Assembly (NCBI GenBank): GCA_029990175.1
Contig: JARKIP010000065.1
Location: forward strand, 1,279,001-1,343,000
Reading direction: 5' to 3'
DNA from: Petunia secreta
Lineage: Eukaryota > Streptophyta > Magnoliopsida > Solanales > Solanaceae
DNA: 64,000 nt
The notes under the pieces were generated by a model. That model was not told the origin of the DNA. It ran no database searches and saw only the letters and a program-made list of their open reading frames with translations. The position numbers and the translations under genes are program-made. Positions within the stretch are counted from its first letter, which is position 1. The number at the start of each line of letters is the position of its first letter. Positions 22,075-34,569 of the stretch are shown one piece after another.

Positions 22075-23000
22075 GTAAGCTTTCAAGCCACCGCCCTTTA
22101 AAGGAGCGGGCGCAGTGAACTGTAATTGTGAAAAGATTGATGCAAGGGGTAAAGAGACAGTCTTTTGAACAACCAAGCTGACATAAGGATTCTAGCTCGT
22201 GCCCACTTAGAGCAGATGGAGATTCATTAGTTATTACATTTTATTTTCGTACTAATCCAATTTCATTTTCATATTTTTTGCGAAGTACATTTTGGTACGA
22301 ACAATTCGTGGACTAACTTACAAATGGGAATATGCATTGATGTGAAGTCATTTGAGATCGAGCTCGGGCTCGAGCATTCAAGAAATAAGACTTAGGAATT
22401 TTAGAAAATTCAAGGCTCCCGCGAGTTGATCAATTTCCCGGGTTCTATCTTTAACTTTGCATTTCTTTCCTTAGATATTTATGCAAATATATGTGTAAAA
22501 TAGTTTATTTATCAATAATATGTGATTATTTGTATATTGCTTTACTGTATGTTCATTACCTTTTATTGTGAAGTCATTATTTAATTTGTTGCAAATTGGG
22601 GCCATCTTAGCAAATGCGTGCAAATAAAATATATATTTTTTGCAAATAAGCTTTTTATTTAATTGATTATTATTATTATTATTACTATTATTCAAATAAT
22701 TCTTTTGAAAGAAAAGCGCACTTGTAAATATTTGGAAACCTCTCGGATTAACCGTATTTTACGTAATTTCGGAAGTGCCTTAAAAACCTTCTTCCGAAAT
22801 TAATAAAACCTCTTACCTTTAGAATCTCTGAAAGAAATACCGTCTTTTTATAAAAACGGAGTTTTTGCACGCATTTGCTTATTTGATTCCCTGTTTTCCT
22901 TAAATTGGGTGGCGACTCCAAAAACTCCAAAAGATTTAGTCCCTCCTGTCGATATTCCAGAATTTATCTTTCTCGGGGTAATTTTTGGGGTTCAATAGCA

Positions 23001-23018
23001 TGGCGACTCTGCTGGGGA
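23001..23018 (+). other. Primer binding site of Tat-like element
   Basis: TGGCGACTCTGCTGGGGA, 3 bases after the LTR; recalled as complementary to tRNA-Arg, typical of Ogre/Tat. Confidence 0.75.
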
Positions 23019-24480
23019 GCAATAAAGGTTTTGACCATAAAGGTTTCCAATTATTTGCAACTAGCATGTCTAATTTATTTGCTTTATTATATCTGTTTGT
23101 TTGGTTTGCCTTATAAAGCATGTATTATATTTATTTATGCATAGTCTGCATTCCGTTCATATTTCCTCCCTCATGGAGCCTGTCAATTCTCTTTCATCTC
23201 CTCGATTTCATCACGGGGGGCCCGCGTGACGGGCAATAATACAGGAAGGGCATTGTCCTTCCTAGGTCTTTGAATTTCTTTCGTGTCACCAAAGTTAGTT
23301 GGGATATGGTTTGTTTGGTTTTGTCATGGCCGGTTTTACTAGTTTATGGGGCCAGGTTTATCCCGCATAGGTCGAATCAGCCTCAACCGTTAGCCCACTC
23401 TTAGAAGAAGATTAGGTCATGCATGCGTATATACCTTAGTTTGGACACGGTCCTTGATACCGTTTCCAAGAATTAAGACACCGCCCTTTTGTTGACATGT
23501 TATTGAATCCCAAAGACGCTGCATATTATGTGATCGTGTGGATACTATGACGAATCCCAAACCATTTGCCATGTCAAATTTGAGAAGTTGACAATTATGT
23601 CGGTTTATTCTTATCTCAGATGTTGTATTGACAAACGGCTTGTGTCGTTATAATAACCACATGTGCGTGAAACTTGACGATTAGGCCTACCTCTGGCATA
23701 AAGAGGCACCTTACAGGGTAGGACGCGTTTGCACATTTATTTACGCTCAACTACTTGTGATTGTCACATGTTAATTACTTACCTTGATTTATTTGCTCAA
23801 AATGCATTAAATACTAGGTGTTGCTTGCTTATATGCAATCCTATGAATGACATGCAAACTATCTTAGTTACCCTTTGAAAGGTTTCTTTTATTTTGTTTA
23901 TTTCTCTAGCAAATGTTGGATTTGTGAAGCGGCTGACCATTCACCACGCAAGAGATTCGAGATTTGATTGATGGTAGATGCTCTAGCTCGTGAAAGATGA
24001 AGCACCAGAAACTATGGCATTGTTTGACAGAACTTTGCAATTGAACTTAGTAGCATTATTTTCAATTTTAATTCAGTTTGAGGCCCTGAATTGCATTGTA
24101 CTTTAAAGCTTATGTTAATCTGAATCAACTCATTTTGAATTTATGTATAAAACGCATCGCATTCGTATTATATTATTTACATTTGCATTTGTTTCTGTTT
24201 CAAAGTTAAAATTGGTAAACTTGCCAAAGCTTTGCTTGTGACGTATGGCAAAACAACTGAACAGTTTGAAACGACGCACTGGAAAGTTATTGTCTGCGCT
24301 CTTTGGATATCGCACTATCTGTTAGAACTTCAACTGGGGCAGCTTTTATTTGTTGGTATATGGCGTTGAAGCAGTGATGCAGAACTACGCACGGTCTGAT
24401 TGCCAAGGAGGGATACGTAGGCTCCCCCATCGGGCTCGATCCTTTAGCATTTAAATTTTCATTTTTCCCCCAAGAAGGAC

Positions 24481-24600
24481 AACTGGGGCAATTTTTCAAA
24501 ACAAGTTGGAGATGCGAAAAATAGCAACTGGGGCAGTTTTTGCAGAACGAGTTGGAGATGCGAAAGATAATAACTGGGGCAAATTTTGCAAGAAGCAGCA
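24481..24600 (+). repeat. 46-bp tandem repeat (AACTGGGGCA)
   Basis: Units start at 24481, 24526 and 24572 with the shared core GTTGGAGATGCGAAA. A related single unit is at 24332. Confidence 0.8.
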
Positions 24601-25689
24601 TTGGTTATAAGAGGCAGAATCGGTAAGAATTTTGAAATTGGCTAAGCAAACAGTACAAAGTCTAAAATATACTACAAGTTTAAGTCAAGGAAAAATTTTC
24701 AAAATGCATCTTTGACTTCATTTTGCATGCGCATTAAAATATTTTATCTTGCCTCTATTTTTCGAAAATCTATGCTATTTGAGTTCATGAGCCAAGTTTC
24801 TGAAAGCAATTCGCAAATCCAAGTCCAATGAAGACGAAGAAGCAGCAGAAGCAGCAAGATCAGGATGAAGTCTGCACAAATCAAATGCTTCCTCCTCCCT
24901 CCCCAAAGCTAACAAATTTTTCTTTGAGAGCAGGAACATGAAAGCTTGCAATGAAAGGATCATTCGCATTATGGATGAACAATTTATTGAACGCGCATCC
25001 AAAGTTGCCTTGCAAATTGCGTCGCATTGCCCTTTTCACGACTTAAAGCATTATGCTTTGTCACGAGTTATTGCCGAACAGGCGGCATTTCTACCTCTAT
25101 GACTTTCATTCCTAATGGGCGACAAAGCCGAGGCTTGTTTTGTGTTTTCAAAACTAAGCCAAATAGGGCATCGCTTTGTTTCAGGTGATAATCCGCACAA
25201 GGCTATCCTTGTCAGATTGTCTCGCCAATTGATTTATCAATGGCTATCGCACTGACTATATCTCCGCATTACTTTACTTTGCACTTGCTTTGAATTATGT
25301 CTTTGTACTTGCTTCAAAAATTAACGCCTTGCTTTACCCTTTCAGGTTGACCATCGGCTACGAGAATTCCCTTTGTTGGACTATCTCGCCTATTGATTCG
25401 CCAAATGGCTCTTGCATTGATCTACATTCCCGCACTGCTTTTCTTTGCATTTTCTTTAAATTATGTCGTCGCACTTGCTCTAAAATTGATGTCTTGCTTT
25501 ACGATTTTCAGGTTGACCACCAGGCAGGGTTTCTCTCTTGTTGGACTTTCACGCCTGTTGATTCGCTAAATCACTTTTGCATTGCTTTACATTTCACGCT
25601 AAATTGCTTTGCACTTGCTTTCAATTATGCCCTTTGCACTTGCTTTATATTATGAACCGCTTTACTTTTAGCTTAACAGGTTAACAGGT

Positions 25690-26020
25690 CAGCCTGAGAC
25701 CCTCCTTGCTTTGTGCCGGACCGGATTGCCAGCTGATTTGTCGACAATCAACCCCAAGACCCTCCTTGATGTGTGCCCGACCGGCTTGCCAGTTGATTTG
25801 TCAAGATTGTTTGAATTGCTTCGCACTGGCTTTAAATTATGCCTTCGCATTTCCTTTGTATTACGTCTTGTTTTACTTTTCAGGTTAACAGGTCAGTCCC
25901 GAGACCCTCCTTGCTTCGTGCCGGACCGGTTCGCCAGCTGATTTGTTCGACAATCAACCCCAAGACTCTCCTTGCTTCATGCTCGACCGGCTTGCCAGTT
26001 AATTTGTCAAGATTGTTGTA
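25690..26020 (+). repeat. Dimeric tandem repeat around GACCCTCCTTG
   Basis: Two alternating modules, GACCCTCCTTG...CAGCTGATTTGT and GACC/TCTCCTTG...CCAGTTGATTTGTCAAG, occur twice with a higher-order period of about 213 bp. Confidence 0.75.
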
Positions 26021-26109
26021 AATTCTTTGCACTATGCCTTCGCATTTGCTTTATTGCTTCGCCAGTGGATGGGAAGACAATTTATCAAATATATTGCAGC
26101 TTGCACTCA

Positions 26110-26560
26110 CAAATTACGTCATGCCTACCGTAAGAAATCGGGGGCCTTATTATGAGTCTATCGTGAGCAAGCGAAGACTTCATTAGCATTGAAGCCTACC
26201 ACAAGCAATTGGAGGCCTTATTCTGAAGCCTATCATAGGCAATTGAAGGCTCTTTTGTTATTGATCCTACCGTAAGTAATCGGAGGTCTTATTATCAAGT
26301 CTATCGTGAGCAAGCGAAGACTTCATTATCATTTGAAGCCTACCATAAGCAATTGGAGGTATTATTCTGAAGCCTATCATAGGAAATTGAAGGCTCTTTT
26401 GTTATTGATCCTACCGTAAGCAATCGAAGGTCTTATTATCAAGTCTATCGTGAGCAAGCGAAGACATCATTATCATTTGAAGACTACCATAAGCAATTGG
26501 AGACATTATTATGAAGCCTATCATAGGCAATTGAAGACTCTTTTGTTATTGCTCCTACCG
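26110..26560 (+). repeat. 142-145 bp tandem repeat
   Basis: TCGTGAGCAAGCGAAGAC recurs at 26161, 26303 and 26448. Within each unit, shorter pieces such as CCTACCGTAAGCAATCG and CCTATCATAGGCAATTG are related, so the unit itself grew from a shorter, roughly 40-bp motif. Confidence 0.85.
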
Positions 26561-26842
26561 TCAACCATCAGTTTCTCAAAGATTATTCGCCTTGTCGCAT
26601 ATGCAGCGCAAATCTATTTCTTCCTTTTTTCATTATAGCTTTTGCTTTATTATTCACTCGTTTTCTAACGCATTTACTTTAAATTTGCAGAAATTGAACA
26701 TCAGATTCAATAAGAACTGAAGGCATTCAACGCTTTGCAGCACTATTACAAGCAACACGACCCAATTTTGCTTATTTGTTTTGCATTATCTTGCCTTAAT
26801 TAATCCAATTTACAACTTTGTTTTGCAGGCTGCTATCAAATT

Positions 26843-26930
26843 TAGGCTCGTTCACCTTATATTGAACGTTTTAGGCTCATTCGCCTTACAATTGAATGTT
26901 TTGGGCTCGTTCGTCTTATAAATGAACGTT
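26843..26930 (+). repeat. 33-bp tandem repeat (GGCTCGTTC...TGAACGTT)
   Basis: Three units with the pattern GGCTCGTTCACCTTATA and TTGAACGTTTT. GTTC and GAAC parts make each unit partly self-complementary. Confidence 0.75.
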
Positions 26931-27757
26931 ATGTTACCTGCATAGGATATAGATTAGCCAAGTCGACTTGAGATATTATGTCTCGTTAGTCAACTTATCT
27001 TATGAAAGCCTTGCACTTTACGATTCGTTCTCGCTTTACTTATTGTCTTGCTTTACTGTTTCAGAATAAGGATCAACTTAGAGGTTCTCCAGGCGGAGTT
27101 GATCGAAGGAAGAACTTATCGATAATACCGCAACCCGCATTTATAATTTTATCACTTTATCTATTTCTTATTCCAATTATTACAGTTTATTAGCAGTTGA
27201 ACTTACTGCTGGTTGAGATTATTACAGGATTTTTAGCAGCACCGCAGCAGCGTTTGGAGCATAACATGGAGCTTTTCTTAGCGACGAATCGGAGCAATCG
27301 TTGATATGAGCTAGACTCGTCAACGAAGACCTGAAGAATCGCACCCGCATAAGTCATCAACCATAGAGGTAAGTCTCTTGTTAACCCTGAGTCTGAGGTT
27401 TGAGATTGAAGGCAAGATTGCTCGGTTATCAAGATGTAGTGGAAGCTATGTCCGTGTAAACCCCTTTTTATGGGTGTGTCGTCGACCACATTTACATAAC
27501 TTGGGTGATTACAAGCCTCTTTTCCCGCGCTTGAGTAGTCGTTACTATCTTGTTTTTTATTTTCAAACCGCGTCGAACTACATATGGCCTGATTCTCTTT
27601 CAGCCCGAGATATGTAGGCAACTCAGAAACCGGAGCTCAGCCATGTCCATAAGCCTCGTATTTTGATCCCAGGAATCAGAGTCTTGGCTTTATCGTGACA
27701 AAATTGACTTTCACGTCAACTTTCTTTACCCTGAAAACTCTTTCATCCTTTTCGGGT

Positions 27758-27770
27758 AAAGAGGGGCAGC
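27758..27770 (+). other. Polypurine tract of Tat-like element
   Basis: AAAGAGGGGCAGC directly before the 3' LTR. Confidence 0.8.
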
Positions 27771-29338
27771 TGTTGACACCCAATTCTGTCCCGAAATTTC
27801 GAAATTAATTTGCTGACACTTACTTTTTATATAAATCTCAAAATATAGCATTTTGTGTTAATATAAAGCCAAAAATGTTCCTTTTCAAAAGAAATTATAA
27901 AATTTGATGTTTTGTCGCAATTTGGCTATTGTTTGCAAAGTTTTTCAATATTAGCAACTTGATATTTTCGGCTTTATATTACCTCCAACATGTAAAATAT
28001 TGGGAGCATTTATCTAATTAGAAAGTTTTTTAAATTCATTTACGAAATTAGTTAAAGCTATTAGTTTTTAGTCAATGGTCAGAATCGTTGTTCATTTTAA
28101 ATCTCGGCCTATCTACGCAACCTTCATATTACAGAACACCCAATTTTCTTCCTAGTCCAATTTTGAAAACCCCTAACCCTCTCCCTATAAATCCTAAAAC
28201 CCTAGCCCACAACCCATTATTCACCACTATTCATCATCTCTCCCACACCCTAAAAAATCAGCCTCACACACCCCACATCCTAAAAAAAAAACCCACCATT
28301 CATTTATCATCTCCCCACCTATCCATTCATCATCTTCCTCACAAAAACCCTCCTCTCCTTGACATAGACTAACACAAAAATTTCAGATCTACTACACAAA
28401 ATCATCTTCTCTTACACAAAAAATTAGATATACACCTTTTTTTTTTAAATCCCTCACACTCACACACTACAATGATAACCACACACACACGATCTGAGGC
28501 AGGGGAGATCGAAAGGGGGTCTGGGAAACGAGTCAAGTCTGTAAAACCACCACCATCGGAAAGTCACAGCAGCGTTTGATTAACTCGTTCACTGTCATCA
28601 CCGGAAATCTCTTGCCGGTGATGTCGCGATTCTGATCAATTTTACGAACCACTGTTCGTCGATTGATTGTTGAAATTGCAAGGGAGTAGTGGAGTTGTAG
28701 CGGTGCCGCTGTCTTCGCGACGCCGGCAGTCGCTCCTCCTTATTCCATTTCGCTATTGTTTTGATTCGCCAAGATTTGGTTTGAGTTCTCTCGACCATTG
28801 GTTCTGCGCCTTTGGTTATGGTAACTGGTTGTTGTTCGATGTTTCATCAAAAAAGGCCCCCTTTCAATTTACTTTTCTCCATTAGCTCTGGTTTTAGGTG
28901 GTCTTCTGATTAAAATTGGACTTTGGTGCAGTCTGTTCCCTTATCTATTTGGGTGCAAACATTGAATGTATTCACTGGTTTAATCTGATCTTTGACTCAA
29001 TCACGTTATGGAATTGACGGTTGTCCTTATTGAATTAATGGTTGTTTTGACAGATATAACATTATGGCCAAAGAAAAAATACATACACACGTATTGAGGC
29101 CTCGGGATTGATTTGAACATGATACTACGCTTGAACGGTCCCGTCCCCGTGTCCCTAAAGCAAATAGGCGATGATGAATGTATGCACTTTAATGCAAAGC
29201 AAGTTGAATAGAGTAATGGAATTGGTACTTGGCATGGCAACACGTCCAGCCGGCGTGTTTTCAACCGTACCAACATCCGAGCCTGTACATGACGCACCAT
29301 ACAAATCTGAGCCTAAATTTTTCAAAGAACAAACCCCC

Positions 29339-29424
<86 letters not shown>
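29339..29424. repeat. TTA microsatellite 1, 3' LTR
   Basis: About 28 TTA units; frames through it give only poly-Leu or poly-Tyr. Confidence 0.95.
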
Positions 29425-29872
29425 TTATTTTCATTAGCTATTACACTTTATTATCGTACTGATCCAATTTCATTTTCATATTTTTTGCGAGGTACATTTT
29501 GGTACGAACAATTCATGGACTAACTTACAGATGGGAATATGCATTGATGTGAAGTCATTTGAGATCGAGCTCGGGCTCGAGCATTCAATAAATAAGACTT
29601 AGGAATTTTAGAAAATTCAAGGCTCCCGCGAGTTGATCAATTTCCCGGGTTCTATCTTTAACTTTGCATTTCTTTCCTTAGATATTTATGTAATTAAATG
29701 TGTAAAATATTTTATTTATCAATAATATGTGATTATTTGTATATTGCTTTACTGTATGTTCATTGCCTTTTATTGTGAAGTCGTTATTTAATTTATTGCA
29801 AATTGGGGCCATCTTAGCAAATGCGTGCAAGTAAAATATATATTGTTTGCAAATAAGCTTTTTATTTAATTG

Positions 29873-29946
<74 letters not shown>

Positions 29947-29950
29947 TATT
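29873..29950. repeat. TTA microsatellite 2, 3' LTR
   Basis: About 25 units where the 5' LTR has only about 8 (22665-22692), showing rapid expansion or contraction since insertion. Confidence 0.95.
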
Positions 29951-30260
29951 CAAATAATTCTTTTGAAAGAAAAGCGCACTTGTAAATATTTGGAAACCTG
30001 TCGGATTAACCGTATTTTATGGAATTTCAGAAGTGCCTTAAAAACCTTCTTCGGAAATTAATAAAACCTCTTACCTTTAGAATCTCTGAAAGAAAGACCG
30101 TCTTTTTATAAAAACAGAGTTTTTGCACGCATTTGCTTATTTGGTTCCCTGTTTTCCTTAAATTGGGTAGCGACTCCAAAAACTCCAAAAGAGTTAGTCC
30201 ATCCTGTCGATATTCCGGAATTTATCCTTCTCGGGGTAATTTTTGGGGTCTAACACTCGG

Positions 30261-30528
30261 TAGCCCCAACACAAAGTCCATGGATATATCAACCCAAGGT
30301 CGATCTGGCACATGCAACGGGGGTACACAAATCGTGAGGGTTGGACTTCGATTTAGCTTTCTTGCAAACGAGACAAGCGTTGCAAAGCTTTTCCACATCT
30401 CGTCGCATTTTTGGCCAATGGAACTGCTCGGTTAAGATACCAAGAGTTTTATCGACACCGAAGTGTCCCATAAAGCCTCCGAAGTGAGCTTTTCGGACTA
30501 AGAGCTCTCTCCACGATGACACTGGCAC
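30261..30528 (-). pseudogene. CHR-1 integrase, N-terminal zinc-finger portion
   Basis: The minus frame has HFGVDKTLGILTEQFHWPKM followed by CNACLVC, the H-x-H...C-x2-C zinc-binding domain of integrase. It then loses the frame just before the Tat-like insertion. The catalytic core continues at 20414 and below. Confidence 0.8.
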
Positions 30529-30567
30529 ACAAACCCTCCCTTTCTTGAAGAGGTAGTCACCGTGCCA

Positions 30568-31185
30568 CTAGCATTTCTCAACCCTTCGGCCACTCAAGAT
30601 GGCATCACGAACGCATTTCAGCATGGGATCATCTTCGTACATCAACTTGATGCTTTCGAATCCCATGAGCCTCGAGGCGAGAGTGGCCGATAAGGCAAAT
30701 TTCCTTGATAGCGCATCGGCCACAACATCGTCTTTTCCCTTTTTGTAATGAATTACATAGGGAAAGCTTTCAATGAATTCAACCCATTTGGCATGCCTTC
30801 GGTTTAGTTTATCATGACCTCGGGGATGTTTCAAAGATTCATGATCACTTTTAATCACAAACTCTTGAGGCCACAAATAATGCTGCCAACGGGCGAGTGC
30901 TCGAACGAGGGCATACAACTCCTTGTAATACGTAGAGTAATTCAAGGTTGCTCCCTTAAGCTTTTCGTTAAAGTAAGCGATCAGCTTTGATTCTTGCATC
31001 AGCACTCCTCCGATCCCAACTCTGGATGCATCACATTCGACTTCGAATGCTTTGCCGAAGTCAGGGAGTTGCAACAACAGGGCAGAGCATAGCCTCCGTT
31101 TCAACTCTTGGAAAGCCCTCTCTTGGGACTCTCCCCACCCAAATGGATGGTCTTTCTGTACCAGCTCGGTCAAAGGAGCTGCCAC
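30568..31185 (-). pseudogene. CHR-1 RNase H region
   Basis: A 205-codon frame with the RNase H motifs FEVECDAS, KELYALVRAL, SDHESL and VADALSR. All four acidic residues are present. It stops at a TAG where CHR-2 has CAG. The link to the upstream RT frame is broken near 31185-31210. Confidence 0.85.
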
Positions 31186-31209
31186 GGTGCTAAAGTCACG
31201 AACAAACTT

Positions 31210-31837
31210 TCAGTAAAAGCTAGCTAAGCCATGGAAGCTACGAACTTGTGATACCAAGGTTGGGGTTGGCCAATCTTTGATGACTTCGACTTTTGACTCG
31301 TTGACTTTAACACCATTAGCACTGACAACGAATCCTAGAAAGACTACACGTTCGACACAAAAGGCACATTTCTTGAAGTTAGCATATAACTTCTCTTCTC
31401 TAAGCTTATCAAGCACTAGCCTTACTATAAACAAGTATGTCATCGAAGTAAACGACAACAAACTTATTTATGAACGGTTTGAGCACATAGTTCATCAGTC
31501 ACATGAATGTGCTCGGGGCGTTGGATAAGCCAAAAGGCATCACCAACCATTCATTGAGACCGAATTTGGTCTTGAATCCAGTTTTTCACTCGTCTCCGGG
31601 TTTCATTCGGATTTGGTGGTAACCAGACCGGAGGTCGATCTTCAAAAATCATGAAGAACCACTTAACTCATCTAGCATGTCATCTAATCGAGGGATAGGA
31701 TGACGATACTTTACCATTATTTTGTTGACTGCTCGGCAATCAACGCACATTCGCCATGTTCCATCTTTCTTCGGGACAAGGATAATAGGAACGACACAAG
31801 GACTCAAGCTCTCTCGAACAAGGCCCTTGTTCAGCAA
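31210..31837 (-). pseudogene. CHR-1 reverse transcriptase region, broken
   Basis: Fragments in different frames carry VPKKDGTWRMCVDCRAVN (31649-31837) and LREEKLYANFKKC...FLGFVVSANG (31210-31461). Compared with CHR-2 it has a 29-bp deletion just after the YFDD box, near 31428, between short TTA repeats. There are further stops around 31560-31650. Confidence 0.85.
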
Positions 31838-31846
31838 CTCATCAAC

Positions 31847-32611
31847 CTACCTTTGGAGCTCTTTGGTGTCTTCGGGATTACACCGGTATGCAGGTTTGTT
31901 GGGGATTTGAGACCCCGGTATGAAGTCGATTTGGTGCTCGATTCCTCTTAATGGAGGTAATCCACCTGGCATTTCTTCAGGAAATAGGTCTTCGAAGTCC
32001 TGCAAAACAATTTGTACACCACTAGGCAAAGGGTTATCGTTAGAAAAATCATTATTAGAGTTTAGAAAGATACCCTTATGCACGAGGCAAATCATCATCT
32101 GATCGTTGTCGTTGCCTCGTAGATACTCACCCGGTTGCATGATTGCACAGATACTTCTTACTTCGGGCGGTGAGTTTGTGTTTTCGGCCACAATTTTTGT
32201 TCCCATCGGAAGCTTAGCTTTGGCCGCTTCTTTCAATTCTTTCATTCTTTCATAGTCCCCGCTCACTTGTTTGGGAGACAAGGGTTTGAGTATGAAACTC
32301 TTCCCTTCGAGCTTAGCAGTGTAAGTGTTGGATCTACCATTGTGAACAACCGACTGATCATACTGCCATGGTCGACCCAATAACATATGACAAGCTTGCA
32401 TCGGTACCACATCAAATATCATCTCATCTTGATATTCTCCAACTCTAAACTTGATCCACATTTGTTTCGCAACCCTCAATTCTCCATATTCATTCAACCA
32501 TTGTAATTTGTAAGGACGGGGGTGCTTCAAAGTAGGTAGTCCCAATTGTGAAACCAAGGTTTGGCTCACCACATTTGCACAACTAACTGAGTCAATGATC
32601 ATCGAACACAC
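31847..32611 (-). pseudogene. CHR-1 protease region
   Basis: A 254-codon frame. The active-site motif reads DSVSCANVV where CHR-2 has DSGSCANVM, so the invariant Gly is Val and the enzyme would be dead. MLLGRPWQYD follows. The frame ends in the linker to RT. Confidence 0.85.
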
Positions 32612-32623
32612 TTTCTCCCTTAC

Positions 32624-32965
32624 TCATCGGGCATGGAAAAGGTTTTCTCTTTGGTTGTCCTCTTCTTCAAGAGTCATGCAGCTCAAATTTCTTCGAACTA
32701 CAAGAAACATTTCTGGATGATCAGCTTCGGCAGCTTCACGACCATCATCATCTTCAGATCGGTCAATCTCCTCAAAATTTTCCTCCTCGGTGTCACTCGC
32801 TTGCTCATAGACGGTTCCATCTTCGAGCAAAAGCATAACTTTGCGAGTTGGACACTCTTTTGCCATGTGACCATAACCTTTGCATTTATGACACTGAATA
32901 CTTGAAGCACTAGGAGAATTAAGTTGAACTTTACCTCCCGCTTCTCTTGGTTGGTTAACGGTCAC
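32624..32965 (-). pseudogene. CHR-1 Gag zinc knuckle and acidic linker
   Basis: A 113-codon frame with CHKCKGYGHMAKEC (C-x2-C-x4-H-x4-C) followed by an acidic spacer. It is separated from the protease frame by a small indel near 32615. Confidence 0.8.
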
Positions 32966-33037
32966 ACCCCTTTCGAAGGGTTTCTTAGAATCTCGGACAT
33001 TGTTAGCACTTGGGTTCGGACTCTTTCATTCTTTACC

Positions 33038-34199
33038 TCAGTTCAAAGGAGTAGAAGTAGTGACTCCTCGGTACCGGTTTGCCTTATCGTTCTTAACCCA
33101 TTTCTCAGCTTCGATGGCAGCTTTGATCACATCTTCCAACGTGTGATACACGTGTAGCCTCAATTGAGATGACACTGTAGACATCCCGAGCCAAGCCATT
33201 TTTTAACCGAATAATGGCTTGCTCTTCATCTTCTTCCAGATCAAGATTCTCACAAATTCTCACGAACTCATCATGATACTCTTGAACTGACTTGGACCCT
33301 TGCTTTAACTCATAGAGCTTTTGAAATTGAGTTTGCCTGTACTTAGCACTCAAATACTTAGCATCCATTGCTCTCTTCAACTGTGCCCAAGTAGTGACTT
33401 CGGGATAAACATTCCTTCATCTCAGCCTCTTGTCAGCCTCCTACCACGTAGATGCATATGCTTCGAACGAAGCAATAGCATGGGGAGCTTTTCTTTCTTT
33501 GGTCATCTCATTGGTTTCGAAAATTCGCTCCATTTTAAGCTTCTATTCAAGATATTCGTCCGGATCACTAGTTTCTCTGAATGGTAGAATAGTGATCTTG
33601 ACACTGTTCAAGTTTGAATCTCGAGCACCACGAACCTGTTCGGGATACTCATCATAGTAATCATCAGTCTCACGCTCAATATGTCGTTCAACATTTGTGC
33701 CTCGGCCTCGACCTCAGAAATTTCCACGACCTCGTTGAACTTGCCTTCTTTGAGCGAACGGCTGCTCATATTCAGGTTCGGCATTGGGAAATTCTCCTTC
33801 ATCGACCCCGTCTTCAACGACCTCAACTTGTCTTCGGGCCGTTGGAAGTGGTACTCTATCACCTCGGGGAGTGCCCAAGTGTTGATAACCAGCTTGGGGA
33901 TTGCCCAAGTTTTGTTGTTGTGCTTGGGGATTGCCCAAGATTTCCTTTCAAATTGCCTCGCTCTTCAGCTGATGTTGTCGAACAAGCTCAGCAAGCAGCT
34001 CAGGTTTTATCGGAGTGGAGTTGCTAGTTCTAGCGCTGGACCCAGGTATGGCCACGGATACACTCCCTTGCTCGATTTGAGCTACTCGAGCACTCACTCC
34101 TCTTACTTCGGCGCTGATTTCTTGTATCGCAACCATGAGATCAGCTAACGACATTTCGGGCTTCTCAATGCCTTTGCCATCGCCTCCATTCCCAGCCAT
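33038..34199 (-). pseudogene. CHR-1 Gag, broken
   Basis: The N-terminus is MAGNGGDGKGIEKPEMSLADLM (34199 downwards), then a GNPQ-repeat linker (33714-33938), then the capsid-like domain fragments including LKRAMDAKYLSAKY and KQGSKSVQEYHDEF (33105-33380). Several frame changes are present. In the frame that leads into the knuckle there is an in-frame TGA at 33038-33040, in the same place as in CHR-2. Confidence 0.75.
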
Positions 34200-34564
34200 G
34201 GTACCTGCACGAATGAAAGGCCAAATAAATGTTAAGGTTAGAAATCACCTCACACACTCTCTCACCTTTTATGGGTGGCACTCGGGTCCACTCAATTTAT
34301 GTGTTCAGTTTTTGGTCACTCAAGAAATTATAGCCAATGGCTTCCTCGGTTGATCAACTTCTCTCAGTTCCTTCGAATTTGATAAGCTACAATGTCTCCT
34401 TCGGGATGAGTGAATTGATATGACTCGATGGAACGGACGCTATTTAATATGAGCTTTGGAAGTCAAAGAATTTTCTACGAAATTTGGACTTCGGTCACCC
34501 CACGCACGAGTTCCTACAAGTACAAATGAGTTAGTACGATCTCGAGAAGGAAGAATTACTCTAG
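34200..34564 (-). other. CHR-1 5' leader, inner part
   Basis: Non-coding leader upstream of Gag; it continues at 40226 beyond the ORF934 element and matches CHR-2 58160 upwards. Confidence 0.7.
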
Positions 34565-34569
34565 AGATC

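Larger units (their letters stand above)
20415..22997 (+). repeat. 5' LTR of Tat/Ogre-like element
   Basis: Starts TGTTGACACCC. Contains a TATA-like TATAAATC at 20830-20837, a CA-rich stretch, a TTA microsatellite (21988-22049 plus degenerate tail) and a short second one near 22665-22692. Between the first microsatellite and about 22220 it has roughly 150 bp missing from the 3' LTR. The last bases TTCAATA differ from TCTAACA of the 3' LTR. Confidence 0.85.
23019..27756 (+). other. Non-coding interior of Tat-like element with tandem modules
   Basis: No Gag, protease, RT, RNase H or integrase motif was found. Instead there are several short tandem arrays: AACTGGGGCA units at 24332, 24481, 24526 and 24572 (spacing 45-46 bp in the last three), a dimeric repeat around 25690-26020, a 142-145 bp repeat at 26110-26560, and a 33-bp repeat at 26843-26930. 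The rest is unstructured AT-rich sequence. Confidence 0.75.
20415..30255 (+). mobile_element. Tat/Ogre-like large non-coding LTR element inserted in CHR-1
   Basis: LTRs of 2583 bp (20415-22997) and 2485 bp (27771-30255) flank a 4.8-kb interior. The TSD is CTCGG (20410-20414 and 30256-30260). Ends are TGTTGACACC and TAACA. The primer site TGGCGACTCTGCTGGGGA and the polypurine tract AAAGAGGGGCAGC are, from memory, those of the Tat/Ogre lineage (tRNA-Arg primer). No Gag or pol domain was seen, so it fits the large-retrotransposon-derivative (LARD) type and needed enzymes in trans. Confidence 0.85.
27771..30255 (+). repeat. 3' LTR of Tat/Ogre-like element
   Basis: Matches the 5' LTR with numerous small differences. 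It lacks the roughly 150-bp segment next to the first TTA tract, and both TTA tracts are longer (29339-29424 and 29873-29950). Confidence 0.85.

Noticed and set aside
29171..29953. Frames encoding poly-Leu, poly-Tyr, poly-Ile or poly-Asn
   Set aside because: They are translations of the TTA microsatellites.
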